The notes: generated by a model from the sequence alone, not told the origin. DNA of 64,000 nucleotides from Ostrinia nubilalis (GCF_963855985.1 NC_087107.1:4836001-4900000), one strand, 5' to 3'. Shown: positions 1-13,980, counted from the first letter of the stretch. Made by a program: numbers and translations.

Positions 1-3000
1 AGCCATTGTGCATAATGGGCCGTGGTGCGGTCGATTTGACCAGAGGAAGTTTTAGGGTTGACCGGAGCCATTACTATACTATTGTCAGCTGTTAAATTTG
101 TGGCTGAATTAACAAAGATGACGTATCTCCGTCAAGTACAATAAACAATGTAGACAGATACTTTCTAGGTATTAAAGATTAGTATCATGTACACAGGCAC
201 ACCTAGTTCGCCTAAAACACTGTCATCATTTACGCAATTTATCGTCACTTATTTACGATTTTGTTTAGCTTTTTAACAATATCTCATTTCTAAACTCATT
301 AACTCACCAACGTCCAATTCTGTCTTGGAGCTCACCTCCTTGTAGCATCTACGTCTCTGAACCAAATACAGAGATTTCTATGTTATACATCTAGCAAAGC
401 TTTGTGTAAATTTTTTCCGTATTACCAAATTAGGTACATTCCCTAAAGTTCCAATGTTAAACCGTAGACTACACTGTGAACCAGCCACTCATTTTCATCG
501 GTTTAATTACGGTCTATCCTCTGATGATTAGAGTCTAATCGCGATCAGTACTTTTATCACCGCCCATTATGAGATAGGCTTTCACAGTGAGTACAGTGAC
601 GTCATACTCGTAAGCCACACTTGTACCTAGTTATCTAAACTTAACAGGTAGATTAACATAATTTCGTCGTTTTCCTCTTGTATTGTAATAAATGATGAGT
701 CTATAGTTGCCGATGTAGTAGTTCAATAAAATACTTGTTTGTTACTATTTTATCAAATTTTAAACGCTTGGTAATAAAAATAGCACATGATGTGTTAAAC
801 AGTAACATATGGAAATACCATTTAAAATGGGTGTATCGTAACTATTTATTTGTAAGGGGGTAATTTAAATTGTAACATATCAAATATTCAGTTTATTAGA
901 AGCATGATTGAACGTGCATAAAAATCTAGATTCTATTCTTTTTTTTTCTGAATTTGTTTGTTTTTACGGGTTACAATGGCTTTATGATGAGTATTTGAAT
1001 TCTAAATTTAGCTTTTTAGGTTTCTCTTATCTAAAACATACCACTAACTAATACCTTAACTAAACGCTTCTTCGTTCTGGAAGCATACTCCACCTGTTGT
1101 CGCAACGGATTGCGTCACAACACCCACTTGGACACCGACAAGACAAAGCCTCGGGGAAAATGGATTTTACGGTGCTTCGGTGCTTCTAAACGCAAGGCTT
1201 GACCGATTTCAATTTCCTAAGACGTCAATTGTTAGATCGGTGGTGTTTGCGAAAAATGTTGAGGTTTTCTTTTTTTATTCGATTAGCTGATTTGTGGCTA
1301 TTAGTTGTTGCTATTTATGACCCTTTTCCTAGCTAGCAAGCTTCAGCTGTTATGACTAAATCACGAACAAGGCAATACCTACATTAATCTAATCTGTCTG
1401 ACTAACAATGCTACTTAAAATGTTCAGTGCGATTGAAGCATTTGATAAATGCGTCTTTCAATAAAACCCATTACAAAGCATCAAATATGTTGTAGTTTTG
1501 TTAATACGAGTATTATTATCCTGGACCTCATGTTACTCACCAAAGGTTATTGTCAACATAATAAGCGCGGAAAATCATCTATGTATTTTTGTGAGAATTT
1601 GTATAGATCACTGAAGTCATTCGCTCTCACCAGGAAGGTTTACGTTGTGTTTTGGTTTATTCTAGCTAGAAACTGTTGTAATAGCAAATCATGAGTATTT
1701 ATTTACTTACGAAGCCTTCCTAGCTCGGAGTAATGGTGCATCATCAATTAAGGTGGTCGTGGGCCGTATGTGGGCGTATCTGGTAACACCTAGAGTGCAA
1801 TCGTGTACAATCATCCCAAAACAGTTTCAAATTACAAACTCTAACACATTGACTTAGGAACTGATGAACAAAATCTTGGGTAGCCTGTATATGAGACTCT
1901 CACGGAAACCAATCTAAGTTATGGTTGCTACACCTTTGAACTTTGGACAATGAGTGCATACAAAGTTCAAATTGGAGATGAAGAGATAAATGTTTGCTGC
2001 CCGAAGAAATAAACTAAATGATAGAGAACAATGGCAACGATAAATGTCAACTGAAGCACGGGGCGTTGATATTTGTGTTGATAAATATCTCGTGTTGTTT
2101 TGGAAAAAAATTCTAAACAACTAAATAGAATGGAATTCGAAAGGCCTTTTTAACTGTTCCTTTATCACTCATTAGCATTTCTTGTAAAATTTTCCTCATC
2201 CTTTAGGTTGAGATTGGCAGTCCCCCAAAACCAATAATATTTAGACGTTAAAGAAATTCGATTCTGCTTTTTTTGTGGATTTGGCACAATTTCTGACCAG
2301 GTCGGTTGGGCAACCGTCAAAGCGGAGTTCCGCTGCCGAATCAGTTTACGTGATTTATCGTTTGCGTTAATTTCCCAATAGTTTGCCGTTTTCTGTTTTA
2401 TTCTTCAATTGTTCTTCTAGTTCTAGTTTAGTTTAATTGGCCGTAACGAGAATTTGAGCGTTGCAAAAGGTACATTCGGGTTCGATTTACGGACCACTAC
2501 GTTGAATTTGGTAAAAATATGAAATACTTTTGATATTGACAGAGCCACTAAAAGAAAGAAGCTTAAGAGCTAAATAGCGCCTCCAATGGATTTAATGTCA
2601 TATCTAAGGCTCAAATCAAAACTATAACCACATAATATTGGAAAGCCGTAAATAACGCTCTAATACTATTGAGTATTGCAATATCGTTGTTTCTAATTAC
2701 ATATTAATCTGTGAAATCGTTGAGAGCTCGCGTTTGGTAGAAAGGGGCATTTTAGAAAATCGCAATTTGTCACACATTACAGATCGGTAATTCCATTGCA
2801 ATCTTGGCAAATATACGGAAACGCGCCTACGCTGTTTTACCGGGAAGCGAAGAGTAATTGTAACTCGATATAAATGAAGAGATAACGTCCATTACTCCGT
2901 TTGAGGAAGGATAGTTAGCTTTGGCTGCGTTTAAATTATGCGTGGAGGTGCTAACTGCTAATGTAGTCGAGAAACGCCGAAAAAGATTTGTAATTTCTTC

Positions 3001-4637
3001 ATATCCGCCATTATTTGCAAACGCAGATTTTCTGCTTCCTACTTTTACTACAGAGTTAAATGTGAGAATTTTATAAGGAGCAAACTATTTAGCTTTAAGT
3101 TTTTGTGATTGTGTATTATTTCGCTTTTTTTTACAAGTTTACCCCTGGATTTATGCTTCTGCGATTTATTTTGTCTAGTTTGCGATTATGTTCTCCTTCA
3201 AATTAGCATTCTATTGCTATGATCATAAATCTTGTTCTCAGATTGTTTATTTATATCGCAAACATCATATCACATCCTTAAAATCAATATCTCGTATGAC
3301 TTCAAGTCATGAATTTCTTACTGAGCATTGCCACACATTTAAATCTCCATTTAAAATTGCTTTCTTAATCCGTTTAACAGTTTAAAATCCCTGCAGACTG
3401 CACTTACGGCTTATATGGAAACTTGTATTTGAATACCATTAACATAGTGTTGGTCTGATTTCATATAAGGGAACGGTCCCAACCTTTCTGAGGTATTCTT
3501 AATTTGTCCACAATGTTTTGTGTCTTTGTTGGGCTTAAATATCATTGGAATACATTTAAAGATGTTCGTTTTGTTACCTTTTTAAAACACTTTTGTGAAT
3601 TTACTTTCGATTTTAGTTGTTCTACTTTTCTGTCTTCATTTTGATGAAGTATCTGCCGATGTTTGGAATTTGAACCAAAATAGCTCAGGATAAAGTCTTA
3701 AAACCTAAAATCACTTAACGTCATTGGAAATGCCTTGTAAACTGCTTAATTAATTGAATATGTTATCGTCAGTACCATTGGTTACTTGGTTAGCAATAAG
3801 CAATATCAGTAAGGCTTTCAACACAACAAACCTAAAGCGGCGTGACGAAATGGGAACACAATAGATATGAAAATTTCTTCCGCGTTAGAGATGGAGCATA
3901 CAAAGTTCTTAACACTTTCTCGAAGTACAAATTGCCCAACAAGGGACTGTCAGTCATTTTCCCATTAAAAATCAATTATTTCTTTCCCTTTGCCGTCGGC
4001 GCCTGCGCAGGCTAACTACAAAGACAAGCCGAAACATCAACGCTTTTACTTTTTAAGGCTTAAGAGAAACGTGATACATCGCCGGGGCTAAGATAGAAAC
4101 CTCTGAATCACTGCGTATCATTAATAAATACGATAGATTAATCATAGGATATAAAAGAATTGAAATTACCTTCAACATCTGTATCCTGTACATTACCTTG
4201 CTTTAGTTTTCTCGTTTGAGCCAAACTCTTTTAAATTGGATTAAGGAAACTTTACAAAATAAACAAAAACTTTTATGTTGTCATAATGATTCGACAAATA
4301 AAAACACACAAAGATCTTAACAAGAAAAAAGGAATCTTTACTTTGCAAAGTACAAAAGTCATTAACCGACCTCCTACGGCTTTTAGATTTGGGTTTATCT
4401 CCCATCTTCTATTTACACAAAAAGAGATCCCTGACTTGCTCTACAGAAGGGCCAAGTGAAAGTTGCAGGTATTTCGTGAACGAGTTCATCATTGTTGCTT
4501 GATGGTTGATACTGATCCGCCGTGACGGCATGATAGGTATAGGTAGGTCAGTAGGGCTACAACTGGTGTGGAAACCATTAATTATTATATGAGCACACAC
4601 AGAGCAGGGCAGAAGCTTGCTGATCTTCAAGAAAAAT
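1..4637. other. AT-rich DNA, nothing recognised
   Basis: No exon, RNA gene or recognisable repeat is seen. The open frames here are below 85 codons, have no familiar motif and are typical of chance in AT-rich DNA. Confidence 0.6.
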
Positions 4638-4765
4638 CCCATCTTTCGTCCCCATTACTGCAACTCCTGTGTAGCCAGTCTACAGATTGATCGCCAACAA
4701 AAAGTCAGTCAAAAAGACAAGTTTGTCTCAACTGTTATTGAACTTGCAACGAAAATAGAAGAGAA
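4638..4765 (+). repeat. Dispersed repeat family A, copy 1
   Basis: The stretch running through 'gcaactcctgtgtagccag' matches two other places in the window, 28870-29022 and 37791-37917, in the same order and orientation. Shared blocks are the 'tgtagccag' block, the 'accgccaa...gtca' block, the 'aagtttgtc' block and the 'actgttattg' block. It is a diverged interspersed repeat. I see no terminal repeats or tail, so its class is unknown. The 66-codon open frame across it is not supported as a gene because the other copies do not keep it. Confidence 0.65.
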
Positions 4766-5421
4766 TAGGAGAAATTTCGAAGATGATCAACGAATCGATG
4801 CCCTTTACGATGTGTAGTCGATTTCTTTTAAAAGTTGAAGCATTCTCTTAAATGTAACGAAATTTTAGACATTATGGAACAGTAGATAATTTGCTTGCAT
4901 AATATTAGTTGTTTGCTTCAGTATTTAATAAAGGGTTTAATTATGTTTCGGCTTGTACAATAACATCTTTGACACAATGACCTAACTAGTTATTAACCGT
5001 AGGTAGATTGCAATATCAATTTGATAGATTAATTGATGGTCCAATCTCGTAGGTCACTCAAGCAAATATGATAGATGTAGTATATGATTTACGTATGTCT
5101 TTTTAAATGGAGCCACTTTCCGCGTCGGTGATTCCTCTGATGTTGCAAGCAGATGTGATTGCTAACCATCAGGCGACCATATGCCTATTTGCCTCCTCTT
5201 TAATGAAGAAAATACTACTTGCTTATTAATAACTAAGTCTCCATAATTAATAGCTTTGTAGTCAGTGGTGAGAAAGTTAGAATTACTCTCAATTTCTCCC
5301 AGTTCGGTAAAAACATTGCAGATCTGAATTATTTTGATTGTCTGTATTGAAATATGGGGATCATGCCTTGAAATGGAAATTCCGATCAAGGCATATTCAG
5401 AGGCCTTAGCTGTAGCTGTAT
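4766..5421. other. Noncoding DNA, nothing recognised
   Basis: AT-rich sequence without recognisable signals. Confidence 0.5.
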
Positions 5422-6626
5422 CACAGTCTTTTATTTTCCCTTAGAAGCGGACATCCCTGTTTTATTAATTCAATCGTTAGATATTACTATTATGTATAAA
5501 GTTGATGAAGGAACTAGTAGTTGTATTTGCTTAGTTTCGAAGAAATATTCGATATTGTGATTTTATAAAAAAAAAAACAGTTTTAGAAGCATATTTTCTA
5601 AAAAAATTACATTAAGGCAGAATTTTGTAAATCAATTTACCCATCACTATAACGTCTACCTTTATGCAGAAATAAATGGTTATTGCTGCAGTAATTTAGG
5701 AATTATTTAATAATTTATGATTTTCAGAAAACATTTTTTTCTCCGTTACACTAGAAAATTGGCAGCTATATTTACTTTATATTGATGCATGATATAATTA
5801 TCTATAATACCTGAATATATTACTTGCCTATCCCGTGGAAGTTCGATGATACGACTAGGAAAATTTGTCAAAAGTAATATTGACTTAGGCCATCGGTCAA
5901 AACCACTATTAACTGAAATTTGCAGTCAAAAGTGGTTTTGATCGATTATGAGTTTTGACTGCAACATATATATCGATGTTTCGAAAACGATAGGATTTCC
6001 AATAAGCCGCCACAGGGCCAACTCTATAATTATCAAACTCGACCAGACAAATTAATAATGGTAAAAGCAATGAATTTCAATAGTTATCTAACAAAGGCAT
6101 TAAAACCGTATTGTTACGGACGGCATTTAAAAAACTAAAAAATATTCAGATGACAACCCTATTTACATATAAATTTTCTAAACTCATAGAAATTAAAATA
6201 TCTTCGAACTTCCACGGGATAGGCAAGTAATATATTCAGGTATTATAGATAATTATATCATGCATCAATATAAAGTAAATATAGCTGCCAATTTTCTAGT
6301 GTAACGGAGAAAAAAATGTTTTCTGAAAATCATAAATTATTAAATAATTCCTAAATTACTGCAGCAATAACCATTTATTTTTGCATAAAGGTAGACGTTA
6401 TAGTGATAGGTAAATTTATTTACAAAATTCTGACTTAATGTAATTTTTTTAGAAAATATGCTTCTAAAACTGTTTTTTTTTATAAAATCACAAAATCGAA
6501 TATTTCTTCGAAACTAAACAAATACAACTACTAGTTCCTTCATCAATTTTATACATAATAGTAATATCTAACGATTGAATTAATAAAACAGGGATGTCCG
6601 CTTCTAAGCCAAAATAAAACACTGTG
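5422..6626. mobile_element. 1.2-kb inverted-repeat element, no coding
   Basis: Two arms of about 430 bp (5422-5852 and 6199-6626) are near-perfect reverse complements over their whole length. They start CACAGT and end ACTGTG and differ by scattered substitutions and small indels. The roughly 350-bp spacer holds further dyads: 5897-5907 pairs with 5931-5941, and 5921-5931 pairs with 5953-5963. No open frame of note occurs. The structure is that of a non-autonomous foldback or long-TIR MITE. Termini containing CAGT would fit a hAT-type element, but I could not find a clean 8-bp target duplication, so the superfamily is unassigned. Confidence 0.85.
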
Positions 6627-8479
6627 CTGTAGTGTGTCATAAGTTTTGACATAAGGGTTATTTAGACGATAAAATAAGTTTAATGTCCTTTTGGCCCCGT
6701 GTAACCGTTACTGACATTTAAAATACCTACCGAATACTTACTTACAAATATAAATAAAATAGATGGTAACGAATAAACAATAGAAGCGATTTAATTGTTT
6801 CCGGCTTCACTGGTACTCATGAATAAATTGACATTTAAAATAAAACTGATTACGCCAACTCTATGATCTATGGTCTGTGACAACGAATTAATGTATGAAC
6901 CGATTGCATCAATATCTCAAGATCATTTATTTCATTCACTTCAAATATGACCAATTGTATTTTTTGCCTGGGGACATGAGTTTCTTCGTCATATTCCACT
7001 GGTGAAAGTGCGAGATGTAATAAATTGTGTTTTTCTTAGCCTCCGTGTTACGGCAGTGGGTTCAAAAAACTTTGCGGACTGCTAATACAGCTTTTTTGAC
7101 GTCTGATTACTGTTGCAGTTTGCGGAATTTAACAAAATATACGGACCTGTATGATGGCACATTAAGAAAGATAGAAACCGAGAACACAGTGTTTACACTG
7201 TAGCTTGTAAATCTACGCTATTTTTCCATGTTAGGTTGATTCGATTGAACCAAGTGTATGTTTGCTTCAGGAATCGTAAACGTTTCTAAATACTCGATGC
7301 GATTGTCTTCATTGTATTTTGGTGATTTCTGATCAACGAAAGGTGTCCCAATCAATGCTTGCAATTTGTGCTTAGGTTTATGTCATCTTAAAAAGGACTG
7401 TTTGCTTTATATGGTTCTTAGAAAGCGTTGTAGGTTTTTCTTATTAGAACGTATACTCAGTTCCCTTGAAGATAATTTCACGAATCTCTATTATTTGAAG
7501 CACAATGAGATTTCCCAATGCACTGCACGGTCAATTTAACGTTCTCGTCATTTGTTTGAGCCCTTCACGACTTTAGGGCTTCGCCTTTTATGTAACTGCA
7601 AAAGCAAGTACTGTACTTAGATGGTTTTCTAATTGCTCCATTTGCTGTCTTTTGTTTTAGCTCCAAAACTATTACCATTAGTGTTAAGGTTACCTTGAGT
7701 ATTGTTTTAACGTTCTCTTATTACGAGAGATAGATGAGACGATATCTTTTAGGTACAAAACCAGCTATAATTTAAACTTATTGTGTGAATAGAGGACACG
7801 TGCAGGCACCTAAAAAATTAAATGTCAACTAAATTGCTTACTTTTACTTTATGCAATCGTACGATACCTACAACTCCTGCTACTTTATTTTGTCCAATTT
7901 TTTCTACGTCTCTGTAGGTGATTCAAAAATAATTACACAATCGTATTCCTGCATAATCACAATTGCTATTATGATGTTTGATTGGATAGTTTACGTAACC
8001 GTTCAAACATCATATGATTATTTCGAAATTTTCAGGTTCGAGCGGTTAAAATCGCAAATCTTTGTTAACATGTCAGTTATGTGCACCGTTTATCAAAACT
8101 TCATCTGAAAGTAGGCCTTTCTGCGCGTCTGATCGATAAGAAATCCAATAAGATAACAGCACTATGAATTTAGGTCAACGTAGCCACCTGCAAAATTATA
8201 AGCGTTACGGTACTCATATTCTTCGATGGTTGGGTATTTGCTAGAATTATTGTAACCCTCAAATATTCAGCTGCGACCTTGATCTACTACTAGTAAGTTC
8301 GCGTATTTAATTGACATTCAGAGTCCAGCCTATAATTAAATCCGCTTCCTAGAATCCTCTGTCACTCATCCAAATACTTCCTTCTTAAATAAACTATCCC
8401 GCGCCTCTTTCGTTACGCCCGAACGCCTGTCGATAACAAAAATAGACAACAACCACAGTCCGAAACGTTCGGAAAAAAG
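6627..8479. other. Noncoding DNA, nothing recognised
   Basis: AT-rich. A short open frame at 7851-8108 has no recognisable motif. Confidence 0.5.
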
Positions 8480-8760
8480 TCCTGCCAAATACATAAAAAA
8501 ACCTAATCGTTCCGTTCCACTCTGACTAATGCCCGGCAACTATTCACGTCGCTGTAAACTTTATCCTGCGATAAGAAACGAGCGGCGCGTGAAGATCCGT
8601 CGTCTCCCTCACTCGTACGCGTTTCAGACTGGCGAGGGAGACGCAAGGTAGGGCGCCCTCCGCGTGGCGGTTGATGTTTAGTTCGGAACGGAACAGTTTG
8701 CAAGTCGCCGGCATCGCGCATGGCCGACTGCCGCAGACAGTCCGTTGTGCTCAAATCGTG
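8480..8760. other. GC-richer, CpG-containing patch
   Basis: This stretch is visibly richer in G, C and CpG than its surroundings, with runs such as 'gagcggcgcgtgaagatccg'. In AT-rich insect genomes such patches can mark a promoter or a 5' untranslated exon. I see no convincing TATA box or splice donor downstream and no conserved coding frame. It could equally be an old repeat; 'tggcgagggagacgcaaggt' faintly resembles the C-terminal region of RTE LINEs. Confidence 0.3.
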
Positions 8761-11458
8761 AATTTATTTTAACGCAAACTAAAACTGTTTTCTAGTCTAA
8801 CCACTAGACAAGTGCCTTATTGTTAATGGATGTGCAAGTGTATGCATGGATTAACTACACCGGACGACTGAACGCCGATGAGAAATAACTACGAGTGGAT
8901 TTCTTGTTGCATCTTGCATTTGTGTCCTTTTGGTATAAAATTCAGCGATTGTCTTTCTTGCGTTATATTGTTGAGATTCTTTGTTAACTGTATTGTGTGG
9001 AGCACGTTTCTGCCTGTATTGGCACGAGCCCTTAATAATAATAGTGCACGGAAACCTGTTTGCGAGTGTGGTTCGGGTGCGGTTATCCTGACTTACATGT
9101 GCGGGCGCCTTTCTTACGAACGAAATTTCGTGGCATCTGTTGGTGTTCACTTCAGATCCAAGGCTACGTCTGGTTTAAATTGGTTTCAATTTGCTTCAAC
9201 TGCCTTTGTTTATAATCCGATTCAATATCTCACTAACACATTATCCTTTGCGAGTAATACTGTGTCATCAACATTCGTATCAGACACGTAGTCACTGATA
9301 ATCTTCGCCAATTTATGTTTGTTGTAACAGAAAATATTTCTCGGTGTTTTATCAATAACTAACACAATCGCTAGACCGATTCACCTTGACCGTTCAGCAG
9401 TGTGTCGGTGCAGTCTGCGACTTTCGTTTTCGAGGTTAATCGAATCCTGCGCATGGGTGTTACTGCACTGCAATTATCATATGTAACCGGCCAGCAATGA
9501 CATTTGCTTGTAAACACTAACCTGTTATTTGTAAAGAGCGTTGCAAAAACTGCTGTTTGTAATTACGATGAACGATAAAAAACGGTATTTCCCTCCCTTA
9601 GAAACATAACGGTCGCCTTTCCGAGAACTAATTATTTTGAAGTTAACATAAAATAAACAACGTGTCAACTCTGCTTACTAGCGCCTGTTATTTATTACGG
9701 TGCATCTCTAATTGCATCTGAGCCGATTATCTTCCCTTTAACACCTTCATCGTGGGCAGTAAATCTCCCACTGTCTTGTCTCTTTCATCCTTTACTTATC
9801 TTGGTATCTCGTTACGTTTCTCGGTAGAGTTCTTACCACTTGTTGCACGCTTCGCTTCACTTATAAACGTGACTTCATTGCCAAGTTTTTTACCCCCATT
9901 CAAGTGTAACCGGCAATCTAGTTTCAAATTGCCCAACTCACCTTTGGCAATTGGCAACTTTTTGCGAGCGTCAACTTCAGTCGGCACTTCCTCTGAGTCA
10001 CGGTGTGCATCCAGATCGTGTACAGTATTACGCAACCGAAAAATGGCAGACATCCAAACGTTGACACTTTGAAATTAATTACTTCCATGGAAGAAAGGGA
10101 AATTGAAAGTTCGTTGACCTATAAGCGTGTGTGTATTGTCTTAAAGGGAGTTGTTGAGTTCCCCACGCGTTTACTGCATCTTAAATGTCAGACGGTACGA
10201 ATCCTGCTCATGCATTACCGTCAAATTACTAAATGCTAACAACCAAGGCCAGAGACGGTCTATTGACTGCTAAGTATTAGTGAAATTGTATAATTCGCAT
10301 CCATGAGGAAACTCGGCGTAATGACTCACCGAGCTCCAAACCGCAGTTTATTGTTAACAGCATGTTATGTGGCTTGCTATTTTCTGCACAATTAGTCGAG
10401 TACTAACCAGAGTAGAGGGAGATATAATTACCTTTCCCATACAGACCCATCCTTACTTTTACTGTCATTACTTGTGAGAAACTTTCATTGCTTCTTCTCA
10501 TTTGAAAATTTGCAAACTCTAGAAAATGACTCAATGAAATCTCCTGTTATAAGTACGAATACCTATCTGATCAATTTTCTCGAATCCTAAAGTTCAATTT
10601 CCGAGTTAGAAGATTTTATTCACAATAGAATCTATGTTTTTCAAAGTTTAACAAACCATTCGTGTTGCGTTTGAGTTGAATTTCTTTTAGTCTGTTAACT
10701 GTAAGATGTGGGTCAAAATAGACGTTTACTTTTTACGAGCAATTTGCGGTTTCTCTTTACTCGTGTTTTAATTCTTATTCCTATTTAGCTACTAAACTCT
10801 CTACATTATGTGTCTATGAATCATCAAACGCATGTTTTTCTAATGTTTTTACGTTTACGTCTTTCATATTTATTTTTCCCATATCTTCCTATATTTTCTT
10901 ATAAAGCAATCTTATTAGTTTTATTACATGATCATGAGTTGACTCTTTTTTTATGAAATTTTACGGTGTCTTAACTTACACTGAGATGAACCCATACAAG
11001 GCGCCCGCATTTTTGTTTTTATTCCCTTTTTATGGTCTTGGGATGCGCTCTTATGGTGTTTATTCAATAAAAATCGGTCCCACCATTTCAAAAGTGCTTG
11101 TAATCCTTTCGTTTAGATATAACAGTATCTTTCTAACATAGTTTTAATGGTATTTTGCTCCGCATGGTTGGTAGTTCTATGATTGTCGAGTTTTATACCA
11201 AAAGGACGTTAACATTTCTGTTTAACAGGAAACGATCGAACAAGTGATAAATAAAGTGCCCTTATTTTAATAAAAGTACAAATCTCAAGTATTGAGAAGC
11301 TAAAGCTATTTTATAAATGTTTTACAATTGGACCTCCTGCCGTCACAATCACCACTGCCACGGATTCTTCTAGAAGTGTTTCGCGTTCGTATGATGATAC
11401 AGATAAATAGGTAAGTTCCTTTGTCAGATTTTATAACTGTAAATTTTTCGTGATCATG
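8761..11458. other. Noncoding DNA, no supported gene
   Basis: A 137-codon open frame at 8878-9291 has no signal peptide, domain or repeat that I recognise and is probably chance. A sequence 'gttcagcagtgtgtcggtgc' near 9389 resembles an arthropod initiator, but no first exon or donor can be supported. Confidence 0.4.
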
Positions 11459-11604
11459 TTGACTGACCACATAAAGGTAGCAGGAGGAAGGCGCTGGATT
11501 CAGGCCGCTACCAACAGTACCAACTGGGCGATGTGGATCATTGGTAGAGGCTTATGTTCAGCAGTGGACTGGACGTCCTGTGGCTGAAATGATGATGATG
11601 AGGA
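11459..11604 (+). pseudogene. RTE-type LINE 3' end (truncated)
   Basis: Translation gives TDHIKVAGGRRW, then after a frameshift SLVEAYVQQWTGRP followed by a (GAT)n run. This is the C-terminus of the RTE-clade LINE reverse transcriptase common in Lepidoptera, followed by its short GAT-repeat tail. Only the last 40 or so codons and the tail are present, so this is a 5'-truncated dead insertion. The frameshift lies between the two peptide blocks. No flanking target duplication was identified. Confidence 0.8.
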
Positions 11605-12528
11605 TCTTGTGAGGCTTTCAAAGTAAGGTGGAAAAATAAGAAATTACCTAAAGCATGAAATCATATCATCAATTTATAATTTGACTTACCTAAATAATCT
11701 TTATGTTATATTATGCTAGTAGTTGTAGTAATAGTATTTATGCTGTTATTACTATTTTCTAGTCGCTATTGTTCATAATTCAATATTGTTTGTTTTGCAG
11801 CAATGTTTTCTTTTGTGGAATGTCAAATCGAGAATACACTGCTATTCATGATTTAGACAATGTTTATTGTTTCCAGCATTTTGCGTAGCATAGCAATAGC
11901 ATTTGAAAACAAAGCCTTTAAAAACTTACGAGAATAAAATCTCATAGAAAATATTTCTAATTGGATTATCTGATTTAGAATAATAGATCTAGTTGTTAAT
12001 GTGGAAACAGTTTCTTCTATTTTGATATTTTACTGTTGATCTCTCAAAGACCATTCAATCAAACAAAACGGGTTGCGGCTAATCGTATTGTAAAGATTTT
12101 ATTACGATTTTAAATCTAAAAACGTTTAACGTTAAAGTTTTAACTGCGTCTTGTTACCTACCTCGCATTATAAACATACATTCGCTATAATTTAACTGAC
12201 GCGGTTAAATTGTAAAGTTTAACGACCACATCGCAGTCTGAATGGCCCTTAAAAATAAACTACCGGAGCAGTAGTCGACTGAAAAAATAAAAATTCTTAC
12301 AATTTTATAACTTCTACTTCTTCCTTTTTGTTAACGCATAAGTCCGAAAATAAGTCCGCATTTTATTCTTTATTTTTTTTACGCTTTACACGCATTTTTA
12401 CGTTTTAGAATTTCCAAAAATGTTACTGTCACAAAATAATTTTCTTCTTAATTCTTGTTTGTTAATTTTATTGATACCTGGTCTGGAATTGCCAATTTTT
12501 TTGCTGAATTTAATGTGCTAGTAGGTAA
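11605..12528. other. Noncoding DNA, nothing recognised
   Basis: AT-rich. A pyrimidine tract followed by TTTTGCAG near 11800 looks like a splice acceptor, but no coding exon follows it. Confidence 0.5.
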
Positions 12529-13276
12529 GTATAGCCTGACCAGGAACATAAAAACCCTCGCCATGTTGCGGAAAACTAATGGTACTAATTTCTTTTAATG
12601 GCAACAGTAACTGAAAACTTCATTGACATGTCACCTTGCATGTCAGTCTATTGTTGTCAAAGTGTAAACAAACTTTATTTTAAATGTTTGCAATTGATTT
12701 TGTGAATTAAATTGCTAAAATATTTTTATAGTCGTGAAAGAAAAGTGGTTCACGATGTGTTAATGTATTTGTCGAAGAGAAATACTAAGGGTTCGGACAA
12801 TATTTTCATTGAATAATGTTTCCGACAAAGGTTGTCAAATTGACTGACATGTTTATCGTATAGTACAGTCCACTATGAAAATTAGCTGTAGTCTGTTTCA
12901 ACTACCTATTTTAAAGTTTTTTGTCACTTTCTAAGTTTTGAATTTTATGGAATTGGGAAAGAAGTACCGAGTTTGAAGCGTTCATGAGCAGACATTGCAG
13001 TTGAATATTCAAGTTCTGAATTTGATTATTGATGAATAATAAAATAAATCCTACTAGCTCGATTGATGGTTTCATTTAATTTATTTAAACCAGGTTACCT
13101 TTAATAATATTTTTCGTTAATTTATGAAAATATCAAATTAGCCCGTAATCCTGAATCCTGATACATAAATTTAGCCTATTAATTTAACACATGTACGACT
13201 GTACTCAGTGTTGCACTATCAAATGCAATTGAAGCGCCTCTATGCCAGGGTTTTTATGTTCCTGGTCAGGCTATAC
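12529..13276. mobile_element. 748-bp element with perfect 30-bp TIRs
   Basis: Positions 12529-12558 (beginning GTATAGCCTGACCAGG) are the exact reverse complement of 13247-13276. The match continues loosely inward (ATG, GCC). The interior is AT-rich and has no long open frame, so this is a non-autonomous DNA transposon. Outside the repeats the flanks read AGGTAA and CTAATA. No exact target duplication is clear, so I do not assign a superfamily. Confidence 0.85.
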
Positions 13277-13980
13277 CTAATATATCATTCATTTCAATTA
13301 AAAAAGTTAACATTACCCGCAGGATGTGGGTTACGTACGATTGTAGTCCTATTCTGCAATTCCATTTCGTTTTCGGCCTTCTGTCTCTCTTGCTCAGCTG
13401 AATAATTGACAGAGACGGAGAGATTCCGAACATCGAATGTCTTGGCGGCGCGTGCGCAGTTTCGGCAGATCCGGCTGTTGCAACGCTCTCTTCACGCCCC
13501 AGTTCATCAGTTTAATTACGATTTGTTTTGCTTTGCTTTCTGAAACTGCTACTTGTTTTCACTTGTTTCTCATTGACACTTTTCTCGGTTAGTGGATGTT
13601 AAATACGCGGAATTGAAAATTCAGTGTCGACTCGACGCCATTGTTGACCTAGTTTTTTAGGTTAATGGTTTTTTTAGTTTTAAATAATTTTTAAAAAATA
13701 AATCTGTTAGTAAATTAGCATGAAGTTTGAAAACGAAAGTGGAACTTTCTTTCGTTTATTTCTTTCCAAAAAAGAATATAAAATATTTTAATTTGTTATT
13801 GATGATAATTATAAAGGAGATGGAAACAATTACATACAAATCTGGGCCAAGATGTAACAAGATAAAAATTGTGTAAATTAATAGCTTAATACTTTGCAGA
13901 TGTTCACTAAAAATTATGCGTGTTTTGGCTATCTGTGAGCAGAATTATTAGGGGTTTAGTTAAAGTGAGGTTATGTAACA
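13277..13980. other. Noncoding DNA with a CpG-containing patch at 13435-13500
   Basis: The patch reads 'ggcggcgcgtgcgcag' and is followed by pyrimidine-rich sequence with 'tcatcagttt', which could be an initiator. No TATA box at a matching distance and no donor were found, so a promoter here is only a possibility. Confidence 0.3.

Noticed and set aside
8035..8045. Acceptor-donor look-alike TTTTCAGGTTCGAG
   Set aside because: GTTCGA is not a plausible donor and no exon can be supported.
8878..9291. 137-codon plus-strand open frame downstream of a GC-rich patch
   Set aside because: No recognisable domain, a strongly overlapping frame on the other strand, and no splice or promoter support.
11411..12526. 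GGTAAGT donor-like motifs at 11411 and 12523
   Set aside because: No matching acceptor, promoter or coding exon upstream; expected by chance in this much AT-rich DNA.
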